Below, one piece after another: positions 25,356 through 34,643 of a stretch of 64,000 nucleotides of DNA. A program made the translations under genes and the position numbers. Source of the stretch: Cryobacterium tepidiphilum (GTDB lineage Bacteria; Actinomycetota; Actinomycetes; Actinomycetales; Microbacteriaceae); the NCBI RefSeq assembly GCF_003716325.1, contig NZ_RDSR01000002.1:62001-126000 (forward strand), in the 5' to 3' direction. The notes below the pieces were generated by a model, which was given only the letters and a program-made list of their open reading frames with translations, was not told the origin of the DNA and ran no database searches. Positions within the stretch are counted from its first letter, which is position 1; each line of letters opens with the position of its first letter.

Positions 25356-27046
25356 CCCGCGCAGTAGGTGAGCGTGACTTCCGACTTCTGTGGGACGTCG
25401 CCCGGCGCCAGGGACTGCTTGACCACGGGTGAGCCCGGCTTCGAGGGGCAGGAGTAGTCGGGCTCCTGAGCCGGCACCAACTGGAGGTTGGGCGACGAGA
25501 GCAGGTCGGTGGCCGCCGCGAGTGACTGCCCAGTGAGGTCGCTGAGGGTCACCAGGCCGCTTGACACCACGAAGTCGACGGTGGCGCCGGCGTGCGTCGT
25601 CCCGTTGCCCTCCGGGTCGGTGCGCAGCACGACATCGGCCGGAACCTCGGGCGAATTCTCCTTGGTGATCATCCCCGGCTCGAGACCGAGTTCGGTGATC
25701 GCCGACGTGGCCGCGCCGAGCGACTCGCCGGCCACATCGGGGACGGTGACGGGTTCGGCACCGGTCGAGACGTAGACCTTGATGACCTCGGATGCCTGCA
25801 CGATGGTGCCGGCGGAGGGATCGGTGCGGATCACCTTGCCTTCGGGAACCTCGGAACTCGCCTCCTCCGCCTTGGTGGCGGCGAGGTCCAGGTCGAGGAG
25901 ATCGTTCTGGGCCGCCTCGTAGTTCTCGCCGCTCAGGTCGGGAACCTTGCGGGAATTGTCGGGGAGGTCGCTGGAGGGTGTGAGGGTGAAGACCCAGAAC
26001 ATCACGGCGATGATGATGACGATGACGCTCACGATGCCAGCCCAGACCCACACCACCGGTGGGCGCCGCTGGGTGCGCACCATGGTCTGGTCCTCGGCGA
26101 GTTGCTTGAGCGCCAGTTCGGGCTCGGAGGAGGCGGGCGGAGGCGGGCCGAACAGACCTGCCGCCGCGTCGTCGGGGTCGTGGCGGGGGACGCGGCCGCT
26201 TGCCGCCGTCTCGATGTCGTCTTTGAACTCGGCGGCGGTCTGGTACCTGGCGAAACGGTCCTTCGCGAGCGAACGCATGACAACGGCATCCATCGCCTTC
26301 GACACACGCGGATTGATCGAGCTCGGCCGTGCGGGCGCCTCGCTCACGTGCTGATAGGCCACGGCGACGGGAGAGTCGCCCCGGAACGGCGCCTTGCCGG
26401 TGAGCATTTCGAACAGTACGACGCCGGCGGAGTAGAGGTCGGTGCGGGCGTCCACGGTCTCGCCCTTGGCCTGCTCCGGAGAGAAGTAGGAGGCAGTGCC
26501 GAGGATCGAGGTGGTCTGGGCGACGGTCGTCGCAGAGTCGGAGATGGCCCGGGCGATGCCGAAGTCCATGACCTTCACCTGACCCGACGCCGTGACCATG
26601 ACATTGCCGGGTTTGATGTCGCGGTGCACGACGCCGGCGCGGTGCGAGTACTCGAGGGCGGTGAGCAGTCCTTCGACGATGCGTATCGCCTCGTCGGGGT
26701 CGAGCGGACCCTGGCGGATGATGTCCCGCAGCAGGCGGCCGTCCACGTGCTCCATGACGATGAACGGCAACTGGGCCTCGTGCCCGTCGTCATCGATGAT
26801 GGTCTCTTCGCCGGCGTCGAACACGCGCACAATCGTGGGATGCGCCATGCGGGCCGCGGCCTGCGCCTCCTGGCGAAAGCGGGTTCGGAAGGCCGGATCG
26901 ACGGCAAGGGTGGGCTTGAGGAGCTTGATAGCGACGGTGCGGCCCAGACGGGTGTCGGTGCCGACGTGCACGTCGGCCATGCCGCCTCTGCCGATGAGGG
27001 CCCCGACGCGGTAGCGGCCCGCGATCAGCCGCCCGTCGTCGGTCAA
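25352..27046 (-). CDS. pknB: PASTA-domain Ser/Thr protein kinase PknB
   Basis: PknB senses peptidoglycan fragments and phosphorylates division and cell-wall proteins. The 564-residue protein has an N-terminal kinase domain (glycine loop GRGGMADVHVG, K41, HRD at 141-143, DFG at 161-163). A juxtamembrane segment, a transmembrane helix (about 333-353) and three extracellular PASTA repeats follow (from about 367, 433 and 500). The start is TTG 27046 with AGGAG seven bases upstream. It is the last gene of the fhaA-to-pknB run. Three PASTA repeats are one fewer than M. tuberculosis PknB. Confidence 0.95.
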   Translation of the reverse strand: MTDDGRLIAGRYRVGALIGRGGMADVHVGTDTRLGRTVAIKLLKPTLAVDPAFRTRFRQEAQAAARMAHPTIVRVFDAGEETIIDDDGHEAQLPFIVMEHVDGRLLRDIIRQGPLDPDEAIRIVEGLLTALEYSHRAGVVHRDIKPGNVMVTASGQVKVMDFGIARAISDSATTVAQTTSILGTASYFSPEQAKGETVDARTDLYSAGVVLFEMLTGKAPFRGDSPVAVAYQHVSEAPARPSSINPRVSKAMDAVVMRSLAKDRFARYQTAAEFKDDIETAASGRVPRHDPDDAAAGLFGPPPPASSEPELALKQLAEDQTMVRTQRRPPVVWVWAGIVSVIVIIIAVMFWVFTLTPSSDLPDNSRKVPDLSGENYEAAQNDLLDLDLAATKAEEASSEVPEGKVIRTDPSAGTIVQASEVIKVYVSTGAEPVTVPDVAGESLGAATSAITELGLEPGMITKENSPEVPADVVLRTDPEGNGTTHAGATVDFVVSSGLVTLSDLTGQSLAAATDLLSSPNLQLVPAQEPDYSCPSKPGSPVVKQSLAPGDVPQKSEVTLTYCAG

Positions 27047-27077
27047 GACACAGCTCCTACTCCCTGGTTCACGAACA

Positions 27078-28814
27078 TCATCCCTCCGGCGTGGGTTCCG
27101 GTGATCCCGGAGGCGTGGCGGGGATCGTCGTGACCGTCACTGTGCTCGAGGGCGACTTGTCCGACTCGACCTTGCCGCAGAAGTAGCGGTAGCTGACGCT
27201 GAAGTCGCCGTCGCCGGCAGTGATGGTGGCCTGCGTGGTGTCGGCCGAGGTCGGGTTGGCCGAGGTGACCTCAGCCCCGTTGCCGTCGGCGAACACCTCG
27301 TAGCCCGACAGCTCCTGTCCGCTCGGGCAGGTCTGGGCCGGCCAAGACACCTGAACCTCGTCGCCGGGCAGGATCGGGCCTTCGGTTTCGATGGTGGGCG
27401 GGTCTGCGGGGGCGTCGGGCTTCACGACGTCGCCGTAGTACTTCGCCGTGATGGTGGTGCCGACTTTCACCGCGCCCGTGGGGTTCACCGAGTAGACGAT
27501 TCCGACGTCGTCGGGGTCGGTGGCGGCGGAGCCTTCCTCCATGTTCGCGACCAGCTGCAGGCCCTCAAGCTTCGCGCGGACCTCGTCGGCGGGCCGCCCC
27601 TTCAAGTCGGACTCCAGCACTGTGACGGTTTCGGGAGTGTCGACAGTGGGCTCCGGCGTGTCGACCGGAGCGGAACTGCTCGGGACGGAGCTCCGCTGCG
27701 TGGTGGTCGTGGCCGGCGTCGTTCCGGTGGCGTCCGGGCGGAACAGCGCGAACAGGATCGCGGCCAGCACGAGCACCAGCAGCACGATCAGGGCGATCAG
27801 CGGCCACGTCCACGGGCTGCGCTTGCGCTCGTCATCGACGGCCACTGCAGCGGGTGCGGCAGCAGTGGCGGGAAGGCCATGCGGCAGCACGGTCGTGGCC
27901 TGCGTGGTGGCCCCGGCGGCGGGCATGAGCATGGTCGCCGCAGTGTCGGTGTTCTCGCCCAACACGGCCGGCACGGCCGCAGCCGCCGCTGCCACGTCTC
28001 CGCGCCGCAGGGCGGTAGCGGCACGTGCCATGTGGGCAGCGGATGCGGGGCGCTCGGCCGGGTTCTTCGCGATGCTGGAATAGACGAGGTTGCGCACCGG
28101 CTCCGGAACGGTCGCCGGGAGGTCGGGTGCCTTCTCGTTGATCTGAGCCATGGCGATCGCGACCTGCGACTCGCCGGTGAACGGGCGGCGCCCCGCGAGG
28201 CACTCGTACGCGACGATGCCGAGGGAGTAGATGTCGGTGCTCGGGGAGGCGGCGTGGCCGCTCGCCTGCTCGGGCGACAGGTACTGCACGGTGCCCATGA
28301 CCTGCCCGGTGGCGGTCAGCGGCACCTGGTCGGCGATCCGCGCGATGCCGAAGTCGGTGATCTTCACGCGGCCATCGGGGGTGATCAGCAGGTTGCCGGG
28401 CTTGATGTCGCGGTGCACCAGTCCGGCGGCGTGCGCCGCGTGGAGGGCGGAGGCGGTCTGCGCGACGATGTCGAGCACCTTGTCGGTGGGCAACACGCGT
28501 TCGCGCTCGAGCACGGTCGACAGTGCCTCGCCCGGGACGAGCTCCATCACAAGGAAGGCGCTGCCGTCTTCCTCGCCGTAGTCGAAGACGTTGGCGATGC
28601 CCTCGTGGTTGACGAGGGCGGCATGGCGGGCCTCGGCGCGGAATCGCTCGAGGAAGCCGGGATCCCCCAGGTATTCGTCTTTCAGGATCTTGATGGCGAC
28701 GGTTCGCCCGATGACGAGGTCGGTGGCCTTCCACACCTCGCCCATGCCGCCGATCGCGATACGGGAACCCAGCTCGTATCGTCCCCCGAAGGTGAGCCCA
28801 GTCGTGGGTCTCAT
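27078..28814 (-). CDS. pknA: Second Ser/Thr protein kinase, PASTA plus Fn3-like outer domain
   Basis: A PknA-position kinase of 578 residues. The kinase domain has IGGMGEVWKA, K42, HRDIKPGN with D136, and DFG at 154-156. The transmembrane helix is at about 336-358. Unlike mycobacterial PknA, it has an extracellular part: a threonine/serine/proline linker, one PASTA-like repeat (about 396-460) and a beta-rich Fn3-like domain (about 475-565) with two cysteines (C496, C546) that could form a disulfide. Its ATG overlaps the pbpA stop (ATGA). The name pknA rests on gene order; the outer domain suggests a ligand of its own. Confidence 0.9.
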   Translation of the reverse strand: MRPTTGLTFGGRYELGSRIAIGGMGEVWKATDLVIGRTVAIKILKDEYLGDPGFLERFRAEARHAALVNHEGIANVFDYGEEDGSAFLVMELVPGEALSTVLERERVLPTDKVLDIVAQTASALHAAHAAGLVHRDIKPGNLLITPDGRVKITDFGIARIADQVPLTATGQVMGTVQYLSPEQASGHAASPSTDIYSLGIVAYECLAGRRPFTGESQVAIAMAQINEKAPDLPATVPEPVRNLVYSSIAKNPAERPASAAHMARAATALRRGDVAAAAAAVPAVLGENTDTAATMLMPAAGATTQATTVLPHGLPATAAAPAAVAVDDERKRSPWTWPLIALIVLLVLVLAAILFALFRPDATGTTPATTTTQRSSVPSSSAPVDTPEPTVDTPETVTVLESDLKGRPADEVRAKLEGLQLVANMEEGSAATDPDDVGIVYSVNPTGAVKVGTTITAKYYGDVVKPDAPADPPTIETEGPILPGDEVQVSWPAQTCPSGQELSGYEVFADGNGAEVTSANPTSADTTQATITAGDGDFSVSYRYFCGKVESDKSPSSTVTVTTIPATPPGSPEPTPEG

Positions 28815-30268
28815 TTATTAAGCACCGCCTCTAGTACCTGTTGTGCAATGGGCGCGGCAAGAAGATTGCCGTACCCCGTCTGGCCAAGTCCGCCGCCGTT
28901 CTCGACGAGAACCGTGATTGCATATTTCGGGTCGTTCGCGGGTGCAAATCCGGTGAACCACAGCGTGTACGGATCGTCTGCACCGTGCTCAGCGGTGCCC
29001 GTCTTACCCGCAACGTCGACACCGTCTATTCTTGCATTGCTCGCCGCGCCGTCCGGGGCACTCACATCGTCGATCATGAGCCGCGTGATCGTGGCTGCCG
29101 TCTCAGCGCTCATCACCCGCTGGTATTCCTGAGGCTCAAGACTCTGTTGCGGCGTGAGGTCCGGTCCCAGCACCTCCTCGACCAGGCTCGGCTTCATCAC
29201 GACGCCGCCGTTGGCGATGGCCGACGACACCATGGCGATCTGCAACGGGGTGGCAGTGACCGCGCCCTGTCCGAACGCCGACAGCGCCGTCTCGGGCGCG
29301 TTCGGGTCGTCGGGATAGTTGCTGGTGGCGACGTTCAGTGGAACGTCGTACTCCATGTTGAAGCCGAACTTCTCGGCGGTGGCACGGATCGTGTCGTCGC
29401 CGAGCGCCAGCCCGAGCTCAGCCATCGGGATGTTGCACGACAGGCGGAGCGCGGTGGCGATCGTCACCGTCTTGCCGGGCCCGCAGGTGCCGTCGCCGGA
29501 GTTGGTGACGACGGAGCTCGACTGTGGCAGCTTGAAGGTCGAGGGGTTCGGGAACGTGCTCTCGGGGGTGAACTTTCCCGACTCGAGTGCGGCGGTCACC
29601 ATGACGAGTTTGAACACCGAACCCGGAGGGTTGAGCCGATTGATCGTGCGGTTGATCAAGGGGTCGCCGTCGGCGGCGACCAACGCCTTGTACTTCTCGC
29701 TCACGGCGGCGGTGTCGTGCTGGCTGAGCGCGTTGGGGTCGTAACTCGGCTTGGAGACCATGCCGAGGATCTTGCCGGTCGACGGTTCGGTCACGATGAC
29801 GGCCCCCGTGTAGTCGCCGAGCGCTTCCCAGGCGGCCTTCTGCACGGCCGGGTCGATCGTGGTCTCAACGGCCGCGCCGGCCGGCTTCTGGCCGGTGACG
29901 ATCGCCTTGAGCTTGTCGAAGAACTGGGAGTTCGCGGTGCCGCTCAGCTCGTCGTTCATCGCCTTTTCCAGTCCGGTGGGCGCGCCGTTGATCGGCATGA
30001 ACCCGGTGACCGGCGCGTACAGCGGCCCGTTGGAGTAGGTGCGCAGGAACTTGTAGTCATCGCCGGAGGGCTTGGACTGGGCGATGGGCTGGCCGTCGAC
30101 GAGGATCGGACCGCGCTCCACCTCGAAGCTGTCGTAGAGGGTGCGGCTGTTGCGGGCATCCGCTGACAGGTTGTCGGCCTGGAAGAACTGGATGATCGTC
30201 GTCGATGACATGAGGGCGAGGAACATCAGCAGGACGACGATGCTGACGTGCTTGAGTTGACGATTCAC
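28811..30268 (-). CDS. pbpA: Penicillin-binding protein PbpA (class B transpeptidase)
   Basis: A transpeptidase that crosslinks peptidoglycan and works with the SEDS protein encoded next to it. The 485-residue protein has an N-terminal membrane anchor (about 8-27), a dimerisation region and the transpeptidase domain. The active-site motifs are S217-VFK (SxxK), SCN at 277-279 and KTG at 422-424. The start is GTG 30268, overlapping the rodA stop as GTGA; an upstream open frame to 30433 lies inside rodA and is not used. In mycobacteria PbpA is regulated by PknB phosphorylation. Confidence 0.94.
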   Translation of the reverse strand: MNRQLKHVSIVVLLMFLALMSSTTIIQFFQADNLSADARNSRTLYDSFEVERGPILVDGQPIAQSKPSGDDYKFLRTYSNGPLYAPVTGFMPINGAPTGLEKAMNDELSGTANSQFFDKLKAIVTGQKPAGAAVETTIDPAVQKAAWEALGDYTGAVIVTEPSTGKILGMVSKPSYDPNALSQHDTAAVSEKYKALVAADGDPLINRTINRLNPPGSVFKLVMVTAALESGKFTPESTFPNPSTFKLPQSSSVVTNSGDGTCGPGKTVTIATALRLSCNIPMAELGLALGDDTIRATAEKFGFNMEYDVPLNVATSNYPDDPNAPETALSAFGQGAVTATPLQIAMVSSAIANGGVVMKPSLVEEVLGPDLTPQQSLEPQEYQRVMSAETAATITRLMIDDVSAPDGAASNARIDGVDVAGKTGTAEHGADDPYTLWFTGFAPANDPKYAITVLVENGGGLGQTGYGNLLAAPIAQQVLEAVLNK

Positions 30269-31671
30269 TGCACCACCAGCCTCGGTTGGTTGCGGACCGT
30301 GTCGGACAGCCGCAGGAGCAGGGCGACGATGATCCAGTTGGCAACGAGTGAGGAGCCACCGGCCGCGAGGAACGGCGTGGTGAGGCCCGTGAGCGGGATG
30401 ACCCGGGTGACGCCGCCGATGACGATGAAGCACTGCAGGGCCACGACGAACGAGAGCCCGACGCCGAGGAGCTTGCCGAAGTCATCCTGCCCGGCGAAGC
30501 CCACCCGGAAACCGCGGGCGACGAAGAGCAGGTAGAGGGCGAGAATGGCGAAGATGCCGGCGAGGCCGAGTTCTTCGCCGAGGCTGGCGATGATGTAGTC
30601 GCTCTGCGGCACCGGGGTGATGTCGGGACGCCCCTGGCCGAGGCCGGTGCCGATCAGACCGCCCTGGGCGAGGCCGAAGAGGCCCTGTACCAGCTGGTAG
30701 CTGCCGCCGGCCGCGTTGTAGACGTCGGGGTCGAGGGCGTGCAGCCAGCTCGCGAAGCGGCCGTTGACGTAGTCCAGCACCTGGCTGGCGACGAGCGCGC
30801 CGCCGACGAAGAGCACGAGGCCGAGCAGCACCCAGCTCACCCGCGCGGTGGCCAGGTAGAGCATGACAAGGAACAGGCCGAAGTAGAGCAGCGCGGTGCC
30901 GAGGTCGTGCTGGAAGATGATCACCGACATGGACAGGGCCCAGATGACGAGAATCGGCCCGAGGTCGCGGAAGCGCGGGAACCGCATGCCGAGGAACTTG
31001 GTGCCCACCATCGAGAGGGTGTCGCGGTTGCGCACGAGGTAGCCGGCGAAGAAGACGGCGAGGGCGATCTTGGCGATTTCGCCGGGTTGGAAGGTGGCGA
31101 AGGAGCCGAAGCCGATCCACACCCGCGCGCCGCTGACCTCGCGGCCGAGGCCCGGGACGAGGGGGAGCAGCAGGAGGACCACGGCGGCGAGGCCGGATAT
31201 ATAGGTATAGCGGAACAGGATGCGGTGGTTGCGGATCACGAGGATCACGACGAGCGCGCAGAGCACTGCCAATGCGCTCCACACGATCTGACGCACGGAG
31301 GCGCTTTCGAATCCGGACTCGTTCTCGGCGATGTCGATGCGGTAGATCATCGCGATGCCGATGCCGTTCAGCAGCGTGGAGATGGGAAGCACGAACGGGT
31401 CGGCGCCGGGCGCGACGAAGCGCATGGCGATGTGGAGGGCGAGCACCAGGACGGAGAGGCCGGCGCCGAGGAGGACGAGCTGGGTGTCGATGTGCCCCAG
31501 GGCGCCGAGCTGCACGAGGATGATGGCACCGGCGTTGATCGCGCAGGCGATGACGAGCAGGAACAGCTCGAGGTTACGCAACTTCTGAGGCAGGTGGATG
31601 CGCCGCACCCGGTCCGCCTTCGCGGGCCGCGGCGCACTGGTGTTCGGCAGCGCTCGGTCAGTGGACGGCAT
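30265..31671 (-). CDS. rodA: SEDS family glycan polymerase RodA/FtsW
   Basis: SEDS proteins polymerise lipid II into glycan strands. The 468-residue protein has about ten to twelve transmembrane helices. It carries the SEDS signature loop near QLVQGLFGLAQGGLIGTGLG and the typical C-terminal GVTRVIPLTGLTTPFLAAGG. The start chosen is ATG 31671, which overlaps the pstP stop by 14 bases; an in-frame TTG at 31689 would add six residues. Pairing with pbpA points to elongation-type synthesis. Confidence 0.93.
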   Translation of the reverse strand: MPSTDRALPNTSAPRPAKADRVRRIHLPQKLRNLELFLLVIACAINAGAIILVQLGALGHIDTQLVLLGAGLSVLVLALHIAMRFVAPGADPFVLPISTLLNGIGIAMIYRIDIAENESGFESASVRQIVWSALAVLCALVVILVIRNHRILFRYTYISGLAAVVLLLLPLVPGLGREVSGARVWIGFGSFATFQPGEIAKIALAVFFAGYLVRNRDTLSMVGTKFLGMRFPRFRDLGPILVIWALSMSVIIFQHDLGTALLYFGLFLVMLYLATARVSWVLLGLVLFVGGALVASQVLDYVNGRFASWLHALDPDVYNAAGGSYQLVQGLFGLAQGGLIGTGLGQGRPDITPVPQSDYIIASLGEELGLAGIFAILALYLLFVARGFRVGFAGQDDFGKLLGVGLSFVVALQCFIVIGGVTRVIPLTGLTTPFLAAGGSSLVANWIIVALLLRLSDTVRNQPRLVVQ

Positions 31672-32884
31672 CGTGTAACCGTTCGACAATGAGCCTCGCT
31701 TCCGTCAATGAATTGGTGCTGATCGTCTCTTCGACCTGCTGCCGGTCATAGACACGCAGGTCGCTCAGCTTAACGTCGGTGTCTTCGTAGACGCTGGACA
31801 GCGGTATGGGGCCGAGGTCCTGCTGCACGCCCTTGAAGATGGCGACCGAGCCGTGGTCGGCCCCTACGTAGTACCGGGTCTGTGTCCATTGGTACCCGAT
31901 GACCGCGGCACCGGCGATGATGAGCACGAGAAGGATGCTCGCCACGAGCCAGGCGATCTTCCGCCGCCGCGCTCGGCGTTCGTCCTCCTCGATGAGTTCC
32001 GACAGGTACTCCTGGGAGTCGGGCTCGAAGTGGGTCTCCCGGAACGGGTGCAGACGCAGCGTGGGCAGCCGGAGTGACCGGTTGCGGGCCGGCTCCTCGC
32101 CGATGCCGAGCGTGGCGGCCGCGGAGCCGACGGTCGTGGGGGCGACGGGAGCGGCCGGTGCCTCGCCGATGTCGACGACCACCACAGTGACGTTGTCAGG
32201 TGCTCCGGCGTCGAGGCTCTCCTTGACGAGACGGTCGGCGACGGCCGGGGCATCCGCTGACGACGACAGGGCGTCGGCGATCACCGAATGCGAGACGACG
32301 CCGCTCAGGCCGTCGGAGCAGATCATCCAGCGGTCGCCGGGAAGGGTGGTGAGGATGGAGGTGTCGATCTCGGGTGCCGTCTCGACGTCGCCGAGCACGC
32401 GCATGAGCACGGAGCGCCGCGGATGCACCATGGCCTCGGCCTCGGTGATGCGCCCACTGTCGACGAGGCGCTGCACGAAGGTGTGGTCGGTGGTGATCTG
32501 CGCCAGTTCGCCGTCGCGGAAGAGGTAGATGCGCGAGTCGCCGATGTGGGCGATGACCACCTGGTCGCCGAGCACGACGAGGGAGCTGACCGTGGTGCCC
32601 ATGCCGGTGAGCTCGGGGTGCTCGAAGACCGCCTCGCCGATCTGCGCGTTCGCGGCGAGCAGGGCCGACTGGAGGGCGACCTCGGCGTCCTGCGGCGAGA
32701 GGTAGGGCTTGTCGGCGTCGATGATGCGCTTGGTGGTGATGGCGGATGCGACGTCGCCGCCCGCGTGTCCGCCCATTCCGTCGGCCACCACGAACAGGGA
32801 GTGGCCGGCGTAGCCGGAGTCCTGGTTGTTCGCGCGGATCTTGCCGACGTGGGACACGGCGGCGCTGTGACTGACGGTCGCCAT
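31658..32884 (-). CDS. pstP: PP2C-type Ser/Thr protein phosphatase PstP
   Basis: PstP removes phosphates from PknA/PknB and their targets. The 408-residue protein has an N-terminal PP2C domain with the metal motifs NNQDSGY, DGMGGHAGGD, GDSRIY and ICSDGLSG. A cytoplasmic linker, one transmembrane helix (about 310-332) and a small outer domain follow. It starts at ATG 32884, four bases after the fhaB stop. Confidence 0.94.
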   Translation of the reverse strand: MATVSHSAAVSHVGKIRANNQDSGYAGHSLFVVADGMGGHAGGDVASAITTKRIIDADKPYLSPQDAEVALQSALLAANAQIGEAVFEHPELTGMGTTVSSLVVLGDQVVIAHIGDSRIYLFRDGELAQITTDHTFVQRLVDSGRITEAEAMVHPRRSVLMRVLGDVETAPEIDTSILTTLPGDRWMICSDGLSGVVSHSVIADALSSSADAPAVADRLVKESLDAGAPDNVTVVVVDIGEAPAAPVAPTTVGSAAATLGIGEEPARNRSLRLPTLRLHPFRETHFEPDSQEYLSELIEEDERRARRRKIAWLVASILLVLIIAGAAVIGYQWTQTRYYVGADHGSVAIFKGVQQDLGPIPLSSVYEDTDVKLSDLRVYDRQQVEETISTNSLTEARLIVERLHDAVH

Positions 32885-32888
32885 GCAG

Positions 32889-33464
32889 TTACCGCCGCAG
32901 CTCGAAGCTGGTCGTGCCGATCTTGACGGGGGTGTTCAGGGGGATGCGGGTGGGCACGGCCACGCGGGTGCCGCCGAGGAAGGTGCCGTTGGTGGAGTCG
33001 AGGTCCTGGATCATCCACTCGTCGTTCCACAGCATGAGGCGGGCGTGGTGGGTGGAGGTGTAGTCGTCGCGGATCACGAGGCTCGAGTCGCTGGAGCGGC
33101 CGATCGTGATCGGGTCGGAGCCGAGCGGGAACTCGGTGCCGGCTTTCGGGCCCGAGAGGATGACGAGGCGGCTGGGCCGGGCTGCGGCGTCCGAGGCGAC
33201 GGGCGCCGGGGTGCGCGTGGGCACGCCGAGCTGCTCGGTGAGCGCGTCGGCGTTCGCCGGGGCGGGCGGTGCGGTCATCGCCGGAGCCATCGCCGGGCCG
33301 GGAGCCGGAGCGGGCGCGTCAGCCGCGGCATCCGCTGGCAGTTTTCTGGCCCGGCGCCCGAACAGGTCGCTGCGAAGCGCGTAGACGATGCCGAAAATGA
33401 ACAGCCAGAGCACCAGCAGAAAGCCGATGCGCAGAACCAGCAAGGTCAGTTCGCTGGAATTCAT
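32889..33464 (-). CDS. fhaB: FHA-domain protein FhaB (FipA)
   Basis: FHA domains bind phosphothreonine. FhaB/FipA links kinase signals to the division protein FtsZ in mycobacteria. The 191-residue protein has an N-terminal transmembrane helix (about 6-26), an alanine/proline linker and a C-terminal FHA domain (GRSSDSSLVIRDDYTSTHHA, then DLDSTNGTFLGG). It starts at ATG 33464 and overlaps the fhaA stop as ATGA. A longer frame reading back into fhaA is a shadow. Confidence 0.92.
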   Translation of the reverse strand: MNSSELTLLVLRIGFLLVLWLFIFGIVYALRSDLFGRRARKLPADAAADAPAPAPGPAMAPAMTAPPAPANADALTEQLGVPTRTPAPVASDAAARPSRLVILSGPKAGTEFPLGSDPITIGRSSDSSLVIRDDYTSTHHARLMLWNDEWMIQDLDSTNGTFLGGTRVAVPTRIPLNTPVKIGTTSFELRR

Positions 33465-34210
33465 GCCGAGGGCCCCCAGAATCCGTCCATGTCGTTGCGC
33501 CGGCGCGCTTCGCCACCGTCTGTGGCGGGCCCGCCGGGTGCCGCTTGCGCGAGCACACGGAAGACCATTCTGGTCCTTCCGATGGTGATTACCGAGTCGG
33601 GCTCCAGCACGGCCTGCTTCACGGGCGCGCCGTTGAGCTGTGATCCGTTGGTCGAACCGAGGTCGCGCACCATAGCGTGCGAGCCGTCCCAAGCGATCTC
33701 TACATGCCGCCTCGAGGTGCCGGTGTCGTTCACGGTGATGTCGGCGTCGCTTCCCCGGCCCACGACGGTGCGGGGCTTGGTCAGCGGATGACGCGTGCCG
33801 TTGATCTCGAGGACGGGCGTCCACCGGACGTCGGCCTGGGCGCTGGCGCTGCTGGAGTCGATCTGCACCATTCCCTCAGACAGGCTCTGGTCTTCGGTGA
33901 GCTTGATCGAGACGCTGCCCGCGAACTGGTAACCCTGCGCCGCCGCGTGCTGCGTGACAAGGTCGGTGAGCTCGCTGGTGAGTGCGGAGCCGAGGCCGCG
34001 CATTCGATCGAGGTCCGGCCGCGACATGCGAACGACGAAGCGGTTGGGGGCCAGGATGCGGTCCCGGGCCACGACGGCAGCTTTGGTGTCGAGCTCCCGC
34101 TTGAGCGCCGACGTGATCTCCACCGGCTGCAGGCCCGACTTGAAGGTCTTGGCGAAAGCGCCGTTGACGGCGCGTTCCAAGCCCTTCTCAAAGTTATCCA
34201 GTATGCCCAC
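33461..34210 (-). CDS. fhaA: DUF3662/FHA-domain protein FhaA
   Basis: FhaA binds phosphorylated MviN in mycobacteria and so controls lipid II export. The 249-residue protein has the N-terminal DUF3662 domain (MGILDNFEKGLERAVNGAF) and a C-terminal FHA domain (GRGSDADITVNDTGTSRRH, DLGSTNGSQLNG). The central linker is much shorter than in M. tuberculosis. It is the first gene of the - strand signalling operon. TTATCCAGT, one base off a DnaA box, lies inside its start region and is probably chance. Confidence 0.92.
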   Translation of the reverse strand: MGILDNFEKGLERAVNGAFAKTFKSGLQPVEITSALKRELDTKAAVVARDRILAPNRFVVRMSRPDLDRMRGLGSALTSELTDLVTQHAAAQGYQFAGSVSIKLTEDQSLSEGMVQIDSSSASAQADVRWTPVLEINGTRHPLTKPRTVVGRGSDADITVNDTGTSRRHVEIAWDGSHAMVRDLGSTNGSQLNGAPVKQAVLEPDSVITIGRTRMVFRVLAQAAPGGPATDGGEARRRNDMDGFWGPSA

Positions 34211-34429
34211 AGGTCTCCCGATCCGGTCCGTTTGGCTACCTGCATGTTACTGGGGTGAGGTGTGACTCGCCCGAAGGCCGCCCGCCCGGGGTGCAATTGC
34301 CGGTCGCGCGGGTCGAACGCCACTGCGCGGGCTGAATTCAGCCCGCGCACCGGCGTTCAACCCGCGCACCGGCATCCGCTGCCCTCGAATGGCGGATGCG
34401 GCGGCGAAAGTGCTAGCATTTCCAAGTTC
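34211..34429. other. Intergenic space before tRNA-Leu
   Basis: 219 bases between fhaA (-) and tRNA-Leu (+). It must hold the promoter of the fhaA operon and that of the tRNA (tagcat at about 34414 is a possible -10). It also holds copy 1 of a palindromic repeat (34306-34373) shared with position 49280. No gene is seen. Confidence 0.6.
34306..34373. repeat. Palindromic intergenic repeat, copy 1
   Basis: Positions 34324-34349 are a perfect 26-bp palindrome around GAATTC. Outside it, 34306-34321 and 34352-34367 form a second pair of arms with one mismatch. A 59-base stretch (34315-34373) matches 49280-49338 with no gaps and few differences. Confidence 0.75.
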
Positions 34430-34513
34430 GCGCGAGTGGCGGAATTGGCAGACGCGCTGGCTTCAGGTGCCAGTGCTCGAAAGGGCGTGGGGGTTCAAGT
34501 CCCCCCTCGCGCA
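34430..34513 (+). tRNA. tRNA-Leu (CAG anticodon)
   Basis: A complete 84-base class II tRNA. The acceptor GCGCGAG pairs with CTCGCGC, the anticodon stem CTGGC/GCCAG closes TTCAGGT, the long variable arm is TGCTCGAAAGGGCGT, and the T arm contains GGTTCAAGTCC. CCA is not encoded. A strong terminator follows after 54 bases, and the accessory island begins there. Confidence 0.95.
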
Positions 34514-34560
34514 CAGTGGGTTAATTGCAAAACTGGCTGTTTTTATTTGCAAATATCCCG

Positions 34561-34598
34561 GCGAACACGAAGGGCCCCCGAGAAATCGGGGGCCTTCG
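34561..34598 (+). repeat. 38-bp direct repeat, left copy
   Basis: This stretch, which includes the tRNA-Leu terminator, recurs at 40381-40418 in the same direction with two differences (positions 12 and 23 of the repeat). The two copies bound the accessory genes. Confidence 0.85.
34568..34598 (+). terminator. Terminator after tRNA-Leu
   Basis: CGAAGG plus CCCCCGA pairs with TCGGGGG plus CCTTCG, with one bulged G and a GAAA loop, followed by tcattt. It is a strong intrinsic-type hairpin. Confidence 0.8.
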
Positions 34599-34643
34599 TC
34601 ATTTCCGACCGGCGCGCCCTCGTCCCCCGGGGCTCGCAGCTGA

